A stretch of 55,831 nucleotides of DNA from Acephala macrosclerotiorum. Taxonomy: Eukaryota; Ascomycota; Leotiomycetes; Helotiales; Mollisiaceae. The notes under the pieces are model-generated. The model made no database searches and was not told where the DNA came from. It saw nothing but the letters and a program-made list of their open reading frames with translations. The translations under genes were made by a program, and so were the position numbers. This document shows, piece after piece, positions 34,405 to 45,902 of this stretch (positions within the stretch are counted from its first letter, which is position 1; each line of letters begins with the position of its first letter). The stretch lies in assembly GCA_014904845.1 (NCBI GenBank), contig MU119527.1, positions 1 through 55,831 of the forward strand, written 5' to 3'.

Positions 34405-36508
34405 ATGCGCGCAGGTCGCATCGCCGTCACCCTTGCGGGTCTCTTTCTTTTCGGTGATGGGGCTGATGCCTTTTGGCGTATGCCTTGCAGAGCCCGCTCA
34501 GGTCTTGCCCGTATTGACCCTCTTGTCAGCAATGGAACTATCTCTGAGCATGCCCATGCTCTCCATGGTTCTGATGGTAGGCCACTCCTTGCATTGCTCT
34601 CCTCCCCTTCTGGCCATCTTCGAACGGATGAGTTTTAAATATGACACGGAGTACTTGGAACCGCACAGTATTCGCTCTTTCCCGTTTTGTCAATCTTCGA
34701 ACTGGAAGAGTTTGCGAATATGACGCGGAGTCTTTGAAGCGGCACAGCGCTTGTTTCTCCTTTCCCTTTTGCGGATGCGAACACATTGAACATGACGCGG
34801 AGTACTTGCAACTTTCACAGCTACCAATGCTAACTTCAATGTGTTCAGGGTTATCGATCACTGCAAGCTACGAATCCCTCCTAGCCGGCTCCTGCACATC
34901 CTGTGAGGTAACCCAAGATAAGAGTGCCTATTGGACTCCCGCCCTATACTTTCTCAATTCCGAGACGAACGAATATACTCTGGTTGAACAAGTTGGTGGC
35001 ATGCTTGCGTAAGCCCTGGTCTTTCTTTCATATTGCTCGCTTTTCGTCACTATTGGCATCTGCCATTGTCGTCACTATCGACTTTTGCTACGTGTCACGT
35101 GTCGCGACGTGACTCCTGTCAAAACTCGCTCCGCTCCGCTTACGCTTCCCCTTCCCCTGGTCGCTTACGGTTCTTCTCGTCCATACACTCTCTTGCCTGT
35201 CCCCAGAACTTTAGGGCTTTTAAATCTGCAATATCCTACACCTGGACACAATGGCTGACAGATCTAGATACTACCTCTTGTACCCCAATGCCGGTAATAC
35301 CTCACTGTCTGCCTTCCCCGCCGGCTTTGAAATGATCGCTGGTGATACAAACCAACGTAACTTCACCTATCCTGTTCCCGACATCCAAAAGTCTCTCTGG
35401 AACGTCGCCCCGTACAACACCCAAGCCTTCTTACGTCAGGCCGCCTTGGGCTTCAATTGCCTCAACTACGCTATCACCCCTGAAGGTTCCCTCTACCGTC
35501 ATTTTTTGCCGGACAAGGCCTATCTCGACGCCCATTGTACTGATGGTGTTCGCTTTGAGCTAATGTTTCCGTCCTGCTGGAACGGGGTTGATCGTACTTC
35601 AATAGATAAGAAGTCTCACGTTGCCTACCCATCTGAGGTTATGACAGGCGATTGCCCAAGCGATTTTCCTGAGCGTCTTCCATCCCTCTTCTATGAGACG
35701 ATTTGGGACACCTATGCATTTAATGGCATTAATGGCACGTTTATGATTGGCAACGGGGACCCCTCTGGTATCCTTTCCTCCTCCTTCCTCTTCACCACTT
35801 CTATTTTGTAATAAACACTAATGCTCTTTAGGTTTCGGTAACCACGGTGACTTTATGATGGGATGGGATGAAGACTTCTTGCAACAAGCCGTGGATACCT
35901 GCACCAACTTGTCCGGTCAGATCGAGGATTGTCCTCTCTTCACTATCCAAGACTCGTCCGCCTACTCCAACTGCAACGTCACCCTCCCTTCAGCTATTGC
36001 CCAGGAGAACGTCGTCGGTCCCATATCTACAATGCCCGGTAACCCAGTCATCGCATACGGTCCGGGCTATGCTTCAGGTGCCGCCGCAGGAGGAAATAGT
36101 GCTACCGCAACCACAGGAGGTGTCGCAGGGACTACTCAATCAGCCATGACCCTCTCCTACTCAGCTGGTATCTCCCTTGCTAGCACCGAGTCTTACATCC
36201 CTGGCGGTATCTTCGCCGTCTCCTCTGGTGCAAGCTTCGTCCAATCGACTGCTGCCTCAACCTCATCGACTGTTCCCGTCGCATCCTCTTCCACGACCCA
36301 AGCCGCTTTCCTCGCTGCTTCCGCTATCGGCTCCGCCGGTCCGTCGTTCTTCTCGACTGCCTACACAACCCTCTCACCAACCGAGGTAGAGGAAGTCCTT
36401 TGGGTCGAGGAGGTCGTCACTGTCACTCAGGCCAGCACGTCCACCGTCATCGTCCCGAACCGTAGGAGACATATGCATGGTCATCGCCGTGCCGGAACTA
36501 TGAGCTAG
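34405..36508 (+). CDS. Secreted DUF1996 protein with Ser/Thr-rich tail
   Basis: A 502-residue extracellular fungal protein of the DUF1996 family; its molecular function is not established. Exons: 34405-34576, 34849-35008, 35268-35767, 35832-36508 (1509 coding bases). A signal peptide (residues 1-22, VTLAGLFLFGDGADA) is followed by the family start FWRMPCRARSGLARIDPLVS and the HAHALHG motif. SCTSCEVTQDKSAYWTPALY and the conserved WNVAPYNTQAF and CWNGVD segments come next. Exon 4 ends DUF1996 (FGNHGDFMMGWD). A serine/threonine/alanine-rich stretch follows with a short basic end (RRRHMHGHRR), suggesting cell-wall attachment or heavy O-glycosylation. Introns 1 (272 bases) and 2 (259 bases) are unusually long; intron 1 holds three tandem repeats. 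Confidence 0.9.
34592..34822 (+). repeat. Three tandem ~75-base repeats inside an intron
   Basis: Within intron 1 of the DUF1996 gene, three imperfect units follow each other. Each has a pyrimidine-rich TTTCCC stretch, a CGAAC word, an AATATGACGCGGAGT-like core (34637, 34717, 34788) and an end in CACAG (about 34668, 34746, 34820). The units are about 79 and 71 bases apart. Each CACAG behind a pyrimidine tract resembles a 3' splice site. Confidence 0.75.
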
Positions 36509-38323
36509 TTAGTACAGGACTAGAGCTGGATAGGGATTTTTTTTTTCTCGGAGGGCTCTAGCATTGGGGATGGGCTTTTATTAGTCGTTAAGGGGTGCAT
36601 ATCGGGAGTTGATTATGAGGTGTTTTCTGGTGCTCTTTTTCTACATAGGGCTGCATCACGTGGGCGTGGTGCATACGTCCATGGTACTCTCTGGAGGGTA
36701 CTTATGGGTAGTAAATAAATGGACTCTTTAGACTAAACCTCAAGGATTTGAATGTCCCCGGATCTCTGGGACATGAAAAAACTGTGACGCCAAACCTCGA
36801 AATCTAGGCATATTGCTTGATGCATTTGCCAAGTGGCATACCTTCAAAGGTCGACTTCCCAATGTCCCAGGAATCCAAGAACATTAGAAAAGCTGTCCTG
36901 AAGCCTCTGAAATTGGACATGTTATTTCAAGAGATTTGCCAAATGGCATACCTTCAAAACTCCAGTTCTAGATGTCCCAGAATCCCTAGGACATCAGAAA
37001 TTCACTTCCAAACTTCGTGAATCGAGCGTATGGGTTGAGAGATCTATGAAGTGGAACTGCCTTCTAGAAATATGCCCTGAGTCGACCTTTAAATGTCTTA
37101 GAATTCCTGGGGCATTTAAAATTGCGATTTCGGTTCTGTTTTTTCTGAAGTAAATCTTTTTAAATTTTTTGGAATTTTCACCAAGTCAACTCTCCCCAAA
37201 TGAATTGCAGCACCCTTCCCTAGGGTACTAGATGGCCAATATTTAATGTCCCGTAGCCTCTAGGCGATTATACACGGCGTTCCCATATCTCCTTTGTAGT
37301 ATAACTATTTTAAATAATATGGCGAAGCGTCTGCGTTCGGCCATATACCTCGAGATGTTTTCCAAGTGGAAACATGCTCAAACTCCGACCTTCGAATGTT
37401 CCAGGCGCTTGGGGACATCAGAATCCCGGTCCTGTACCTTTAGATTTGGGCAGGTATCTGAAGGGTATGCCAAGTGTGTCTTAATTTTAGGAATAGGCCA
37501 AAACTTGGCATTTGAATGTCTGGGAACGCTTGGGCGATCGACTAGACTCGAGATTTTGAGCCGGGATTATCGAAGTAGGGCTTCCAAAACTCTTATCAGG
37601 TCAAATTCCTCGCTAATGTGATGCAGCACCTCCCACTACGTACCATTTGTCCAGTTTCCAATGCCCTATAGGTTCTGGATGGTTTTCCTGAACGTTCTTC
37701 CGGAGTGATTATAGCGTGGCCAGCGTTTCAACTACTCCTAGATGCTCCTTTCTTAACTTTTCAATGTTCCAGAGTCTCGGAGTTATCCAAGAATGCTTGC
37801 TTGCAGATCTTTAGCTTCCTTAACTCCTGTTGCGTGGAAACATGCCAAAAAGATAAGTCCTGAATGTACTAGGATCTGTAGGCAATTGAATAGCAAGCTT
37901 CGGAACCTTCGCTGGATGCTTGTTACGCCCTGTGCATCTCTGTCTTTATCGTTTATTTGAGGTCCTTTAGATGGTCGAAACTCGGCTTTCTGATATCCCC
38001 AAGTTCCAGGGACAGTAGAAACCTTCTTCAGAACCTCGGAATTTGGGCTTGTGGATGGAGTTTGTATGTTTTTGAACTTGTTGCTTCCTGTTTTAACACG
38101 CATCACTTCCGGACTTGAACTAACCTGCTTCCTCTTCTGCCTTGTATTACTTCCTGTTTTGATCAGTTCCTCTTCCAGTTTGACATCGAGAATAGATCAG
38201 ATACCTCCCAAGTTGTCGTAACCTGAGAAACAGGTTACTGGATCTCCTAGAGTATCTGGAACTATGCATCTTCCTAGGAGGCAGCTTCCGCTCACTCACT
38301 AGAAGATCTGACGATTTTTGGCC
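36509..38323. repeat. Degenerate ~110-150-base tandem repeat array
   Basis: From about 36750 to 37900 roughly ten diverged units start with an ATGTCCC-like word (36752, 36859, 36971, 37092, 37245, 37397, 37513, 37658, 37766, 37858). In the best units this word pairs with a GGGACAT-like word about 12 bases later, making a small hairpin (ATGTCCCAGAATCCCTAGGACAT-type). The first three units also share GCCAAGTGGCATACCTTCAAA-type text. Spacing varies from 92 to 153 bases. No coding sense is evident. The rest, to 38323, is unique gene-free sequence. Confidence 0.65.
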
Positions 38324-39001
38324 ATGGATCAAACTTCGCCCTACCTAGCTGGACTGGAACCGGATCCAAGTCCCTGCTCCCGAGACGACCGTTCGATGCT
38401 CCTTACGACTTGCTCTACTCTCGGCCTCTTCCGATATGTCTCAAGATGTATCAACAAGTCATTCGCTAAATGTCCGCTTCTTCCTTATTCTCTTGGCTCG
38501 GTTGCATGTACAGCGTGCCGTTGCGCTCTTCCCAAATTTGGTGTTTACATAGGCGACATCATCGATCTTGACAACATCAAGGGTCCCATCTACACATACG
38601 ACTTCTAGGACAGCCCTGGCGCTGGAATGACTTATGGAGCGTTATATGTGAATACCGTTACTGGTGCCGAGATCAAGTACGCCAAGTATCCTCCTGGAGG
38701 ACTCTCCGCTGTGTCTTCAACAATTTCCACCTATGAAGTTACCTTTACGTCAAGTCTAGAAGACATTGCTCAATAAAATATTGATGCTTTCGTGAAAGAG
38801 CAGCTAGCGCTGGCTGTGACGGGATCCATCACAAACACCTGACTTGAGCAAGGACAAAGAGTGGACTTGATGTTTGAGGAACAACTAAGCGGATTGGGGT
38901 TAGAGAGTCTTAGTGATCATATTATCTTGGTTTTGTATGCCGCTCTGAGGCATAGTATTATGGGATACCCAGCACAGCAGACTTGGGAAGTCAAGCCCTA
39001 A
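38324..39001 (+). pseudogene. Open frame broken by three in-frame stops
   Basis: From ATG 38324 to TAA 38999-39001 one reading frame stays protein-like without any frameshift but is interrupted by TAG 38606-38608, TAA 38774-38776 and TGA 38840-38842. Between them the translation is well behaved (DIIDLDNIKGPIYTYDF; GMTYGALYVNTVTGAEIKYA; RVDLMFEEQLSGLGLESL; LYAALRHSIMGYPAQQTWEV). I do not recognise the family. Each stop could come from a Gln or Arg codon by one C-to-T change (CAG, CAA, CGA), as RIP would do. Stop-codon readthrough is a less likely alternative. The true 5' end may lie further upstream. Confidence 0.6.
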
Positions 39002-40292
39002 TCTTCTTTTGCCACTTCCCTTACTTATCTCTTGTTTTATTAAGAATAATTGCCCGCGATTGGTGAATTTAACTTATGCCGATTAGTTCCATAGATCTTG
39101 TTTCATGAGATGTGCTTTTATTTTGCAAAGTCCATCTTCTGGTCCTTTCTTATGCACCTCTTGTAATTACTCTCAGGCCGCAAAGATACAAGGATTGACA
39201 AGAACAATCAATAAATGCAAAGTCCTTTGAAATTGAATGCAAGCCAACTCAGAAGTTCTTTGAAGCCATAATCCTACTTATGAGTGACTTCTTCGCGTCT
39301 CAAGCTGAGATCCAGAAGTGGATTGTCCCTCCATCGAGCCCAACCCGGAACGACTACGGCAGCGATGTTCACCCCAGACGAGGCGCACCGAATCTTGCGA
39401 AAGAATGCCAGGGATTTTATTGAGGTGATCAAAAACATGGTTTGTGACACTCGCCCGCGTGCGATCAGAGGTTCAATGCTAAGCTCTGGGTCAGAACGTC
39501 CAACAGTTGGCTCTAGCGAATGAGGCAGTAGTCTACCAGATTCTTACAGATTTCTCAATGTGTGTATAGAACATGGTACGGGTAAGTATCTTCGTATAAA
39601 TCGAGATGGTGTTCATATGCTGACGATCTACCGCACCGTAGGAATGGTCCTTCACATTTGGAGTTTGCAGTGATCGATGAAGATGGCGAGATACGGAATG
39701 TGTCGAAAAGTTTGTTTAAGCTCCTAACTCAAAAGCCAGGCACGATGGAGAGAAAGCTATATTGCTGATGCTTTAAAATCATAACGAAGCTCCTGCTGTT
39801 CTCGAACAGCTCGTTACAGTGTGGCTCCGTGTCGCGAACCACACTTCTGAGATTTCTCAGCTGGAACCGGAGAAATGGGTTTGAGTGGACCGATGGGGTT
39901 GATGGTGGCCGCAACCTTGACTGAATACTGTGTCGTGAAGATGAATTGGGGAGAATGTATTTGGTGCGACGGCGAGCAGGCACGCATTTCGCTGCTTCCT
40001 TTTTCGGTAGAGATCTGTCTTCCCTGGTTGGAATGTTGATCGTCGTTGGATTCTTTTGGTGCTTGAAGTTTTTTCCGAGATGCCCTGAGTTCGCCTTCGA
40101 AATGCTTGAGAATTTCATGCGATGCAAATCATAGCTTTTGATCGTGGATCTTGTTTGACGTCCTTGTTCTAGCTTTGCTTCGCTACGTGCTTTTTCTGAT
40201 TCTGAAAAGTATTCCTTTGTGTTTTGAATCAAGGTTTACAATCCTCAGCGATTGAAAGAAAGATGACCTAGAGTAGTATTCTCTGCTGCAGC
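39002..40292. other. Spacer with possible gene relics
   Basis: About 1.3 kb without an intact gene. Around 39279-39600 short protein-like stretches lie in different frames (for example MFTPDEAHRILRKNARDFIE and NVQQLALANEAVVYQILTDF), as in a decayed gene. A 167-codon minus-strand frame at 39729-40232 is serine/arginine/lysine-rich with no family resemblance and is not called. Confidence 0.35.
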
Positions 40293-41838
40293 CTAATACT
40301 GATAACATGGGAACATATGTTTTGAGGCTACATCAACCGATGGTGGAACGCGAGCTGAGAGGTACTCGCGGTAGCTTCCCAGAAATGGCCCAGAGACCCA
40401 TTTTGATGGAGCCAACCTTGGAATCCGCGACTCTGGCAATAGCATAGCCAAAAAGCCAGCCCATATCAGAAGTGTTGTCTGATCATTAAAGTAGAACTCC
40501 ACGACGGCAAGGTTCGCTCCTTCTGATGACTCTTGACTCCAAAACAATAGAAGTACATCTTTGTATGGGTATCCAGCCGATCCAAATTGGCCAGTTTCTA
40601 TGTTACGATTTTGATAAATGTAACCCGCGGGACGAATCATCACCGACTTCCATTTGTCAGCGGGTATATGCTGGACAGCAATAGGAACTTTGGACGGAGT
40701 ATCGCTTTTGGGCCTGGAGATCACTAAACTCTCATCGAAAAGATGGATATTCCTCATCTTGCGTCTGCCACCATCCATAGAGACAAGAACCCATTCCACA
40801 AGGAACTGCTTCCCGTAGAGATGGCCGCTGATCGACCACAACCTCTTTCTGGCAGCCCGAAGCACTACTGTAGTGCGGGCTATTCGATTCGGTAGTATGG
40901 TATCGACTGGTCGACAGCTGATTCCAAGTCCGTTTAGTGGTGAGTGTAAACTGCGGGTGCGAAAATGGCGAAAATCCGGTGCTTCCAAGGTCGAAGCGCC
41001 CAACGAGGCATTCGAGACTCCAACTTGAAGTGCCGCTAGAGCAACGACATGCAAGGACCAATTTGGTACAGGAGCCACGTTGAAGGATGGAAGAGTAGTG
41101 GTGCAGCTTGGGGAGAGTCGATCCATGATGCTAGATATTTCCTTGAATGGGATTCCCCATTTCTTAGATCCCAATGCATTACTGATCTCGGGCTCGGGCA
41201 GAGAGCCTCCCAATCTGTGTGTATCAGCAATTTGGCTACAGAGCTGGGCGGATATAGGAGACTTACTGCGACAACTGACTCACCCTGAAAAGCTCTGGTA
41301 TCCCATGGTGGGTGCAAAGGATTCGCGTGATAAGGTTTTCTAGCTCGCATACTATCTCATATATTGCAAAGCCTGTTGAAGGCTCTGTGTAAGGCCCAGT
41401 GGGTATCTTCAATGGTTGCTGAGTGGGTTTGCAATTGCCATTCGGAACGGAATCGACAATTCGCTTATTGTCCCTCGATTTGTAGACCCGCTTCGCCTTG
41501 CGACAGTCATTATTATCTTCGACCGGACAGCATGACATATGAACTGGGTTGAGGAGCGAGCAAGTTTCGGCAATATCCAAGACGGCAGACCAGTAGTTCT
41601 GAGCCTCCTCAAGCTCCTCGCAGTCAAGCACATCCAAAGGATACATTTTCGCTTGTGCTGTCTTGTGAAGACACATAAGAGAGGAACTTATTGCACCGAG
41701 TTTCATCACGCACGTCGAAGTCGTATCCGGGTCTTCACCACAAGGCTTGAAAGAGCTAAGAAGCCGTGATAAATTCCAGAGATCACATGCAAGACCAAGA
41801 AGGATGAGTTGCGCTCTCTCCAAGATTGACACATCCAT
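40293..41838 (-). CDS. Hypothetical protein, unknown function
   Basis: Two exons, 41838-41267 and 41214-40293, joined over a 52-base GTAAGT...CACAG intron, give 497 residues. The frame is intact and the join restores continuity (VSQLSQ to LGGSLPEPEIS). The N-terminal 190 residues are helix-prone with several cysteines (for example SCCPVEDNNDC). The C-terminal part is more beta-like, with paired tryptophans and a hydrophobic stretch (TLLIWAGFLAMLL) that might be a membrane segment. I cannot assign a domain. It is divergent from the C2H2 gene about 360-440 bases away; regulators are often placed next to a partner like this, but no link is shown. Confidence 0.6.
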
Positions 41839-42197
41839 GTTGAAGGAAACTTTGAAGTTGTAGCTCTCGGATATTGAGTGATTGACCTATTTTCAAGGAT
41901 TCATAAACATCATAGAGTTATGTGGAGTTGTTATTTTAGCGGTGGGCCTCCCGGAGTCCTGCGCACCGCCACGAATGGTGCAGCAACATGTGACCACTCA
42001 AGTTGCTGCGACTTCAAGCCTCGGAGGCCCTCCAAGAGGCCCCCTCACGAAACGTAAAATCCCACGCACGTCGCAATTTCGACTCGTTCTTTTGTTTTCC
42101 TTCCTTCCATAACCGCGCAACATCTTGAGCTGTCAGTCCTTCCGAACACCCTGCTCCACGAGGAGACCTTACCAGCCCTTTTTACAGGGCTGGGTGA
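41839..42197. promoter_or_regulatory. Divergent spacer, hypothetical / C2H2 gene
   Basis: About 360 bases holding both promoters and probably the missing first exon of the C2H2 gene. An ATG-led frame at about 41973 (MVQQHVTTQVAATSS...) is a candidate first exon. Confidence 0.35.
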
Positions 42198-43425
42198 ACC
42201 TTTGTATCTTCCCAGCCTGGTATTGGCCGGGTCTCAAAACCCGGCTACTGCGACATCTCCCATCAAAATGATCATGAATTGGTAGTTAACGATGATAGCC
42301 TTGTTACTTTGTCTGATGTCTGTCTTGTCCCACAATCTTCTCCCACGAATTATCCCATCGAAGAATATTTCGACTTCAGTCTTCTGTCCGATGGCGCAGC
42401 TGAAGCCCCAACAAGCAAGTTTTTACCATCACTGTTCCCTGAATCCTCTCTGGAAGCAAGTAATAGTCAACTGCTCGCCGGCATTGACCTCAATTACCTC
42501 TCATCAGACTGGCCGTTGGAGCTTAATGATGACGTCGATCTTTTCCCTCTTCAACATCAAGCCGACTCGGAAGACTTATTCTGGCAGCCAACTTCCGACT
42601 TCTCTCTGAACCCATATATTGAAGAAGAAACGCCATTTAAGCTACAGGAGTCTGGCCGGAGCTGGGAAGACCACTTCCGTTCGACCGAGATGTCATTGGA
42701 TGAAAATGGCTCAGGCTTCGCGTGCACATCGAGAACGCTTAGCTCACTTCCTTCGGAGCCTCTTTCAACAACTAATGCTTCAATGCAGCTTGAGCAGCAA
42801 GCCACTGGTACCTCTTCCCTAAAGAGACCGCGAGACGAAAGTTCTTCATTATCAAGCTCAGAAGGGAGCAGGAAGCACATGAGAATTTCGAGAGCCCACC
42901 TCTGCCAATGGAGATCTTGCTCAGAAGGGTTTGAGACTGTAGCCGCCCTCAGGTAAGTAAAGTGCTTATCTCCCCCTCAAAATTTTCGAGTCTTGATGCA
43001 AGCTTCTGACATATGGGCCAGGGTCCATGCTCATCAGCATAGCTGGGCAGAACCTGCATGCCAATGGGGTACTTGTTCGAAGCCCTTCGACTCCTTAGCT
43101 ACGCTGAAGTGAGTACTTGAATTGATATGATTTTCTGTTGGCATACTAATATCCCTCTAGCAAGCATCTCGACACACATATCCGGCCATTCTCCTGTTCT
43201 CGGTGCAGCCATCGTACCGCAACCAGAAGAGATTTAGCACGCCATGTTCAATCTCATGGAGTGGTCATTAATAATGAGGCTTACTACTGCCCTTCCAGTA
43301 CATGTCCATATCGACAAGGTGGCCACAAACGGCCTTTCGGACGCCAAGACAATGCGAAGCGTCACATATCGAAGCAGCATTTGGGTATGTCGATGGAACC
43401 AATACGGGGAGCTTTGAGAACTTAA
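42198..43425 (+). CDS. C2H2 zinc-finger transcription factor (start unresolved)
   Basis: Nuclear DNA-binding regulator with at least three exons: up to 42952, 43022-43108 and 43161-43425. The introns (GTAAGT...GCCAG; GTGAGT...CTCTAG) join ALR|VHAH and ATLN|KHLDTH. The N-terminal 200 residues are acidic and Ser/Leu-rich, like an activation region, and end with a basic patch (SLKRPRDESS; RKHMRISRA). Four finger-like units follow: CQWRSCSEGFETVAALRVHAH, CQWGTCSKPFDSLATLNKH, CSRCSHRTATRRDLARH and CPSSTCPYRQGGHKRPFGRQ with a late HISKQH. The coding frame is open from 42198 with no ATG before 42690, so the start codon must lie in an upstream exon I could not fix. Confidence 0.75.
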
Positions 43426-45902
43426 TTCGACGATGAAACGGGATACAAATACGATACAAGACAGGACATGACACGATACAGACTTAGGACAAGGTTATAC
43501 ATCGGGTCGATGCTCTGTTTGAACCTCGTCATATCCCATTGCGAACTGCCTCGATCACTTTGACGGTGAGTATCATCGCTGCCATCAAAGGGCATGGCAG
43601 AGTAGCTTTGATGATATGAGGAGCGTTTGAAGCAGGATCGGCCATTTTACTACAGGTGGAATAGGTTTCTTTTGTTGTTCTGGGCATATATATACGATAT
43701 AGATGGAGGCATTGAATGCACGAATTTCTGTTCATTTCCTTCTACTGCTGTTGAGACGCGGGTCTCGCTCTTTCTTTCTGCTCTCTTTAATTTTGCTTCT
43801 GCAAGGGGGATTAGGGCTTACAGCGCGAGGCTCTGTAAGAAGAATACTTCACAGGTAAATTCCATGATAACTTCTGTAAACAGTGCTAATAATATAGTGA
43901 AGTCATTACCTCACCAGCGAGATTGTTGTTGCGAAGAATGGTATGTCAGAGAAGTGCAAGAGTTGGTTGAGAAATGCTGGTAAGATGCATTTCAATTCAA
44001 ATGAAAATTGCTTTTCGACTTCTTTATCTCGAGTTCCAGCTAAAAACTCATATAAATGCAGAACTATCAGTGCTTGGGAGTGAGGAAGGCATGAAGCTGT
44101 GCAGGTGGAGACGGCATTTAACCTCCATGCAAAGATGAACAATCATAAGTAAGTGCCTGTGGTCAGCCTCTAACGAAGTGAACGCGTCTAACCAACTCCA
44201 GAATTTATAACCTCTCATTCTTCCTCGAGGCTTTCGAGCATGCTACGGATACATGGGAGAAGACAAAAGACAGGCCAGACGACTATTAGTATCTCGTCCC
44301 GAGCTCTGCGTTGTCAGTCGTGTAGCCAACCTCTTGTCTTCAACCCCTGCAATTTACGATTTTCCTTTTTGCTTATTTTGAAGTCATTGCTTTAGTCAAC
44401 ATTTTAGCGGGGGTGCGTGGGTATAAGGAAAGTTGCTGCGAAGGGGCGGATTTGGTTAAGTGGAAGGGACTGAAACGTGGATGCGCGAATTGCTTGAGAT
44501 TCGAGTGAGGTAGCTAGTTTTATGATTACGTCAATGAATAGTTTTATTTCCACGTATAAAGATTCTAGAGTCTGCCTCTTCTCCTAGCTTGTCTGTCTCG
44601 CCATGGTATTGCCGTTGACCTCGCGCTTACTCTCTACAGGGGATAATAAATGTTAATGAGCACAGGCCAGTATTTAACTGGATATAGTAAAATACCGTGA
44701 ATCGTGGAGAGGTGATTGGTCTCACCACCCTTTGGCAACACGGCCACAATCACCTCACGATTAACATTTATTTCGGCCTGTGGGTAGTACCCCGCCACTG
44801 CCTGTTTTAGCCTAGCGTGATTACACATTTTTTTGTCGAATCGATCCCTTCCGAACGTTCCTATCCACACCATCGCTCTTTGAAGATAGCCCCTGCCTTC
44901 ATACATATCTACCTATGGCGAAGAGCCGCATGTATTTCTTCAAGGATATTGTAGCTGTAATGCGGTAGTAATTTTATAAAATCGAACATTTTCTCAGCAA
45001 GCATCGACCTCTCTATAGTTTGTCGACGTTCCTCCTATTCTTTCCAACGTTGACTTAAGACCCGATCTATATGAAGCCTCTATAATCGCCACGATTGCCC
45101 TGCACGGGCTGTGTTTCCACAAGGAAATTGGGAGGCTGGAAGCCTGGCACCGAATCCCGACCAGCATTTCACTGCAGGGCAGATGGAGGTGCACGATGCT
45201 AGGCTCGAAACTTCTTGCTACCTCGCATCATATCCCGAGACGAAATAAACAATAAAGATTGAGGAGGAAGGGAGAAGAACGATGTTGAAGAACGTAAGAC
45301 TACTCCTCGACTAAGGTACCGCAATCAACCCGCATACAATATCAACTTAAGGAGATATCCGAGAGAAAACGCTTGAGCGATTCGGTTGACACTCAATTAG
45401 CTGAATAAACAAAGGAAGAGGTATCGACCCTCTTGAAGAAACATTCCCAGGATGAGTTTGGAGTAGTCGCTCGATGTTTGAGACTTGGCTGGAAGTTTCA
45501 GCAGTAGCTCAAAGGTACACCGGGATTCGTTGAGTCTGCTAGACTTTGATTTTAGCTTGGTGATTTATTCAGACGCCTTGTACAAATACAGGTGTAGTCG
45601 GGGTTCTCATCGGACCTCTGGCCCGATAATTGATCAAAACCCCCACTTTTTGCCCGCAGTCCGCCGCGGCTCACAATTGCAACTAGTATTGCAAAGGACA
45701 CTTCAGAGAATGAATGCCCCACAGCCATTAAGCGTTTTGGTGCTCAAAGATTTCAGCTTTTCCTTTCTGTTCATTGAGCCTGTATTGCCTTGGTCTAATT
45801 TTCTATGCAATTTGATTCTACCATACCCGAACAGGGCTGGAATTCTCCAGCCTCTTACCGGCCTATAATTTTCTTGTGTGGTTCTCACTTCTAGAAGATA
45901 CA
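43426..45902. other. Gene-poor spacer with one repeat copy
   Basis: About 2.5 kb without a supported gene; it contains the second copy of the 150-base repeat. A 118-codon frame at 43627-43983 has no family resemblance. Nothing else noted. Confidence 0.4.
44643..44790 (+). repeat. 150-base hairpin-forming repeat, copy 2
   Basis: Near-identical to 1356-1503. The inverted ends are AATAAATGTTAAT (44645-44657) and ATTAACATTTATT (44760-44772), 13 bases here, longer than in copy 1. Inner arms AATCGTGGAGAGGTGATTG and CAATCACCTCACGATT could form a cruciform. On the minus strand it happens to lie in an open frame, but changes between the copies do not favour third codon positions, so coding is unlikely. 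Confidence 0.7.

Noticed and set aside
36740..37900. CRISPR array
   Set aside because: Units are diverged and of unequal spacing, the genome is eukaryotic, and there are no cas genes.
39729..40232. 167-codon minus-strand frame
   Set aside because: Lysine, serine and arginine-rich with no motif; length alone is weak evidence in this AT-moderate DNA.
43627..43983. 118-codon frame downstream of the C2H2 gene
   Set aside because: No recognisable sequence; position fits 3' flank.
44634..44906. Minus-strand open frame across repeat copy 2
   Set aside because: The same frame exists in copy 1, but differences between the copies are not concentrated at third positions, and the segment is dominated by inverted repeats.
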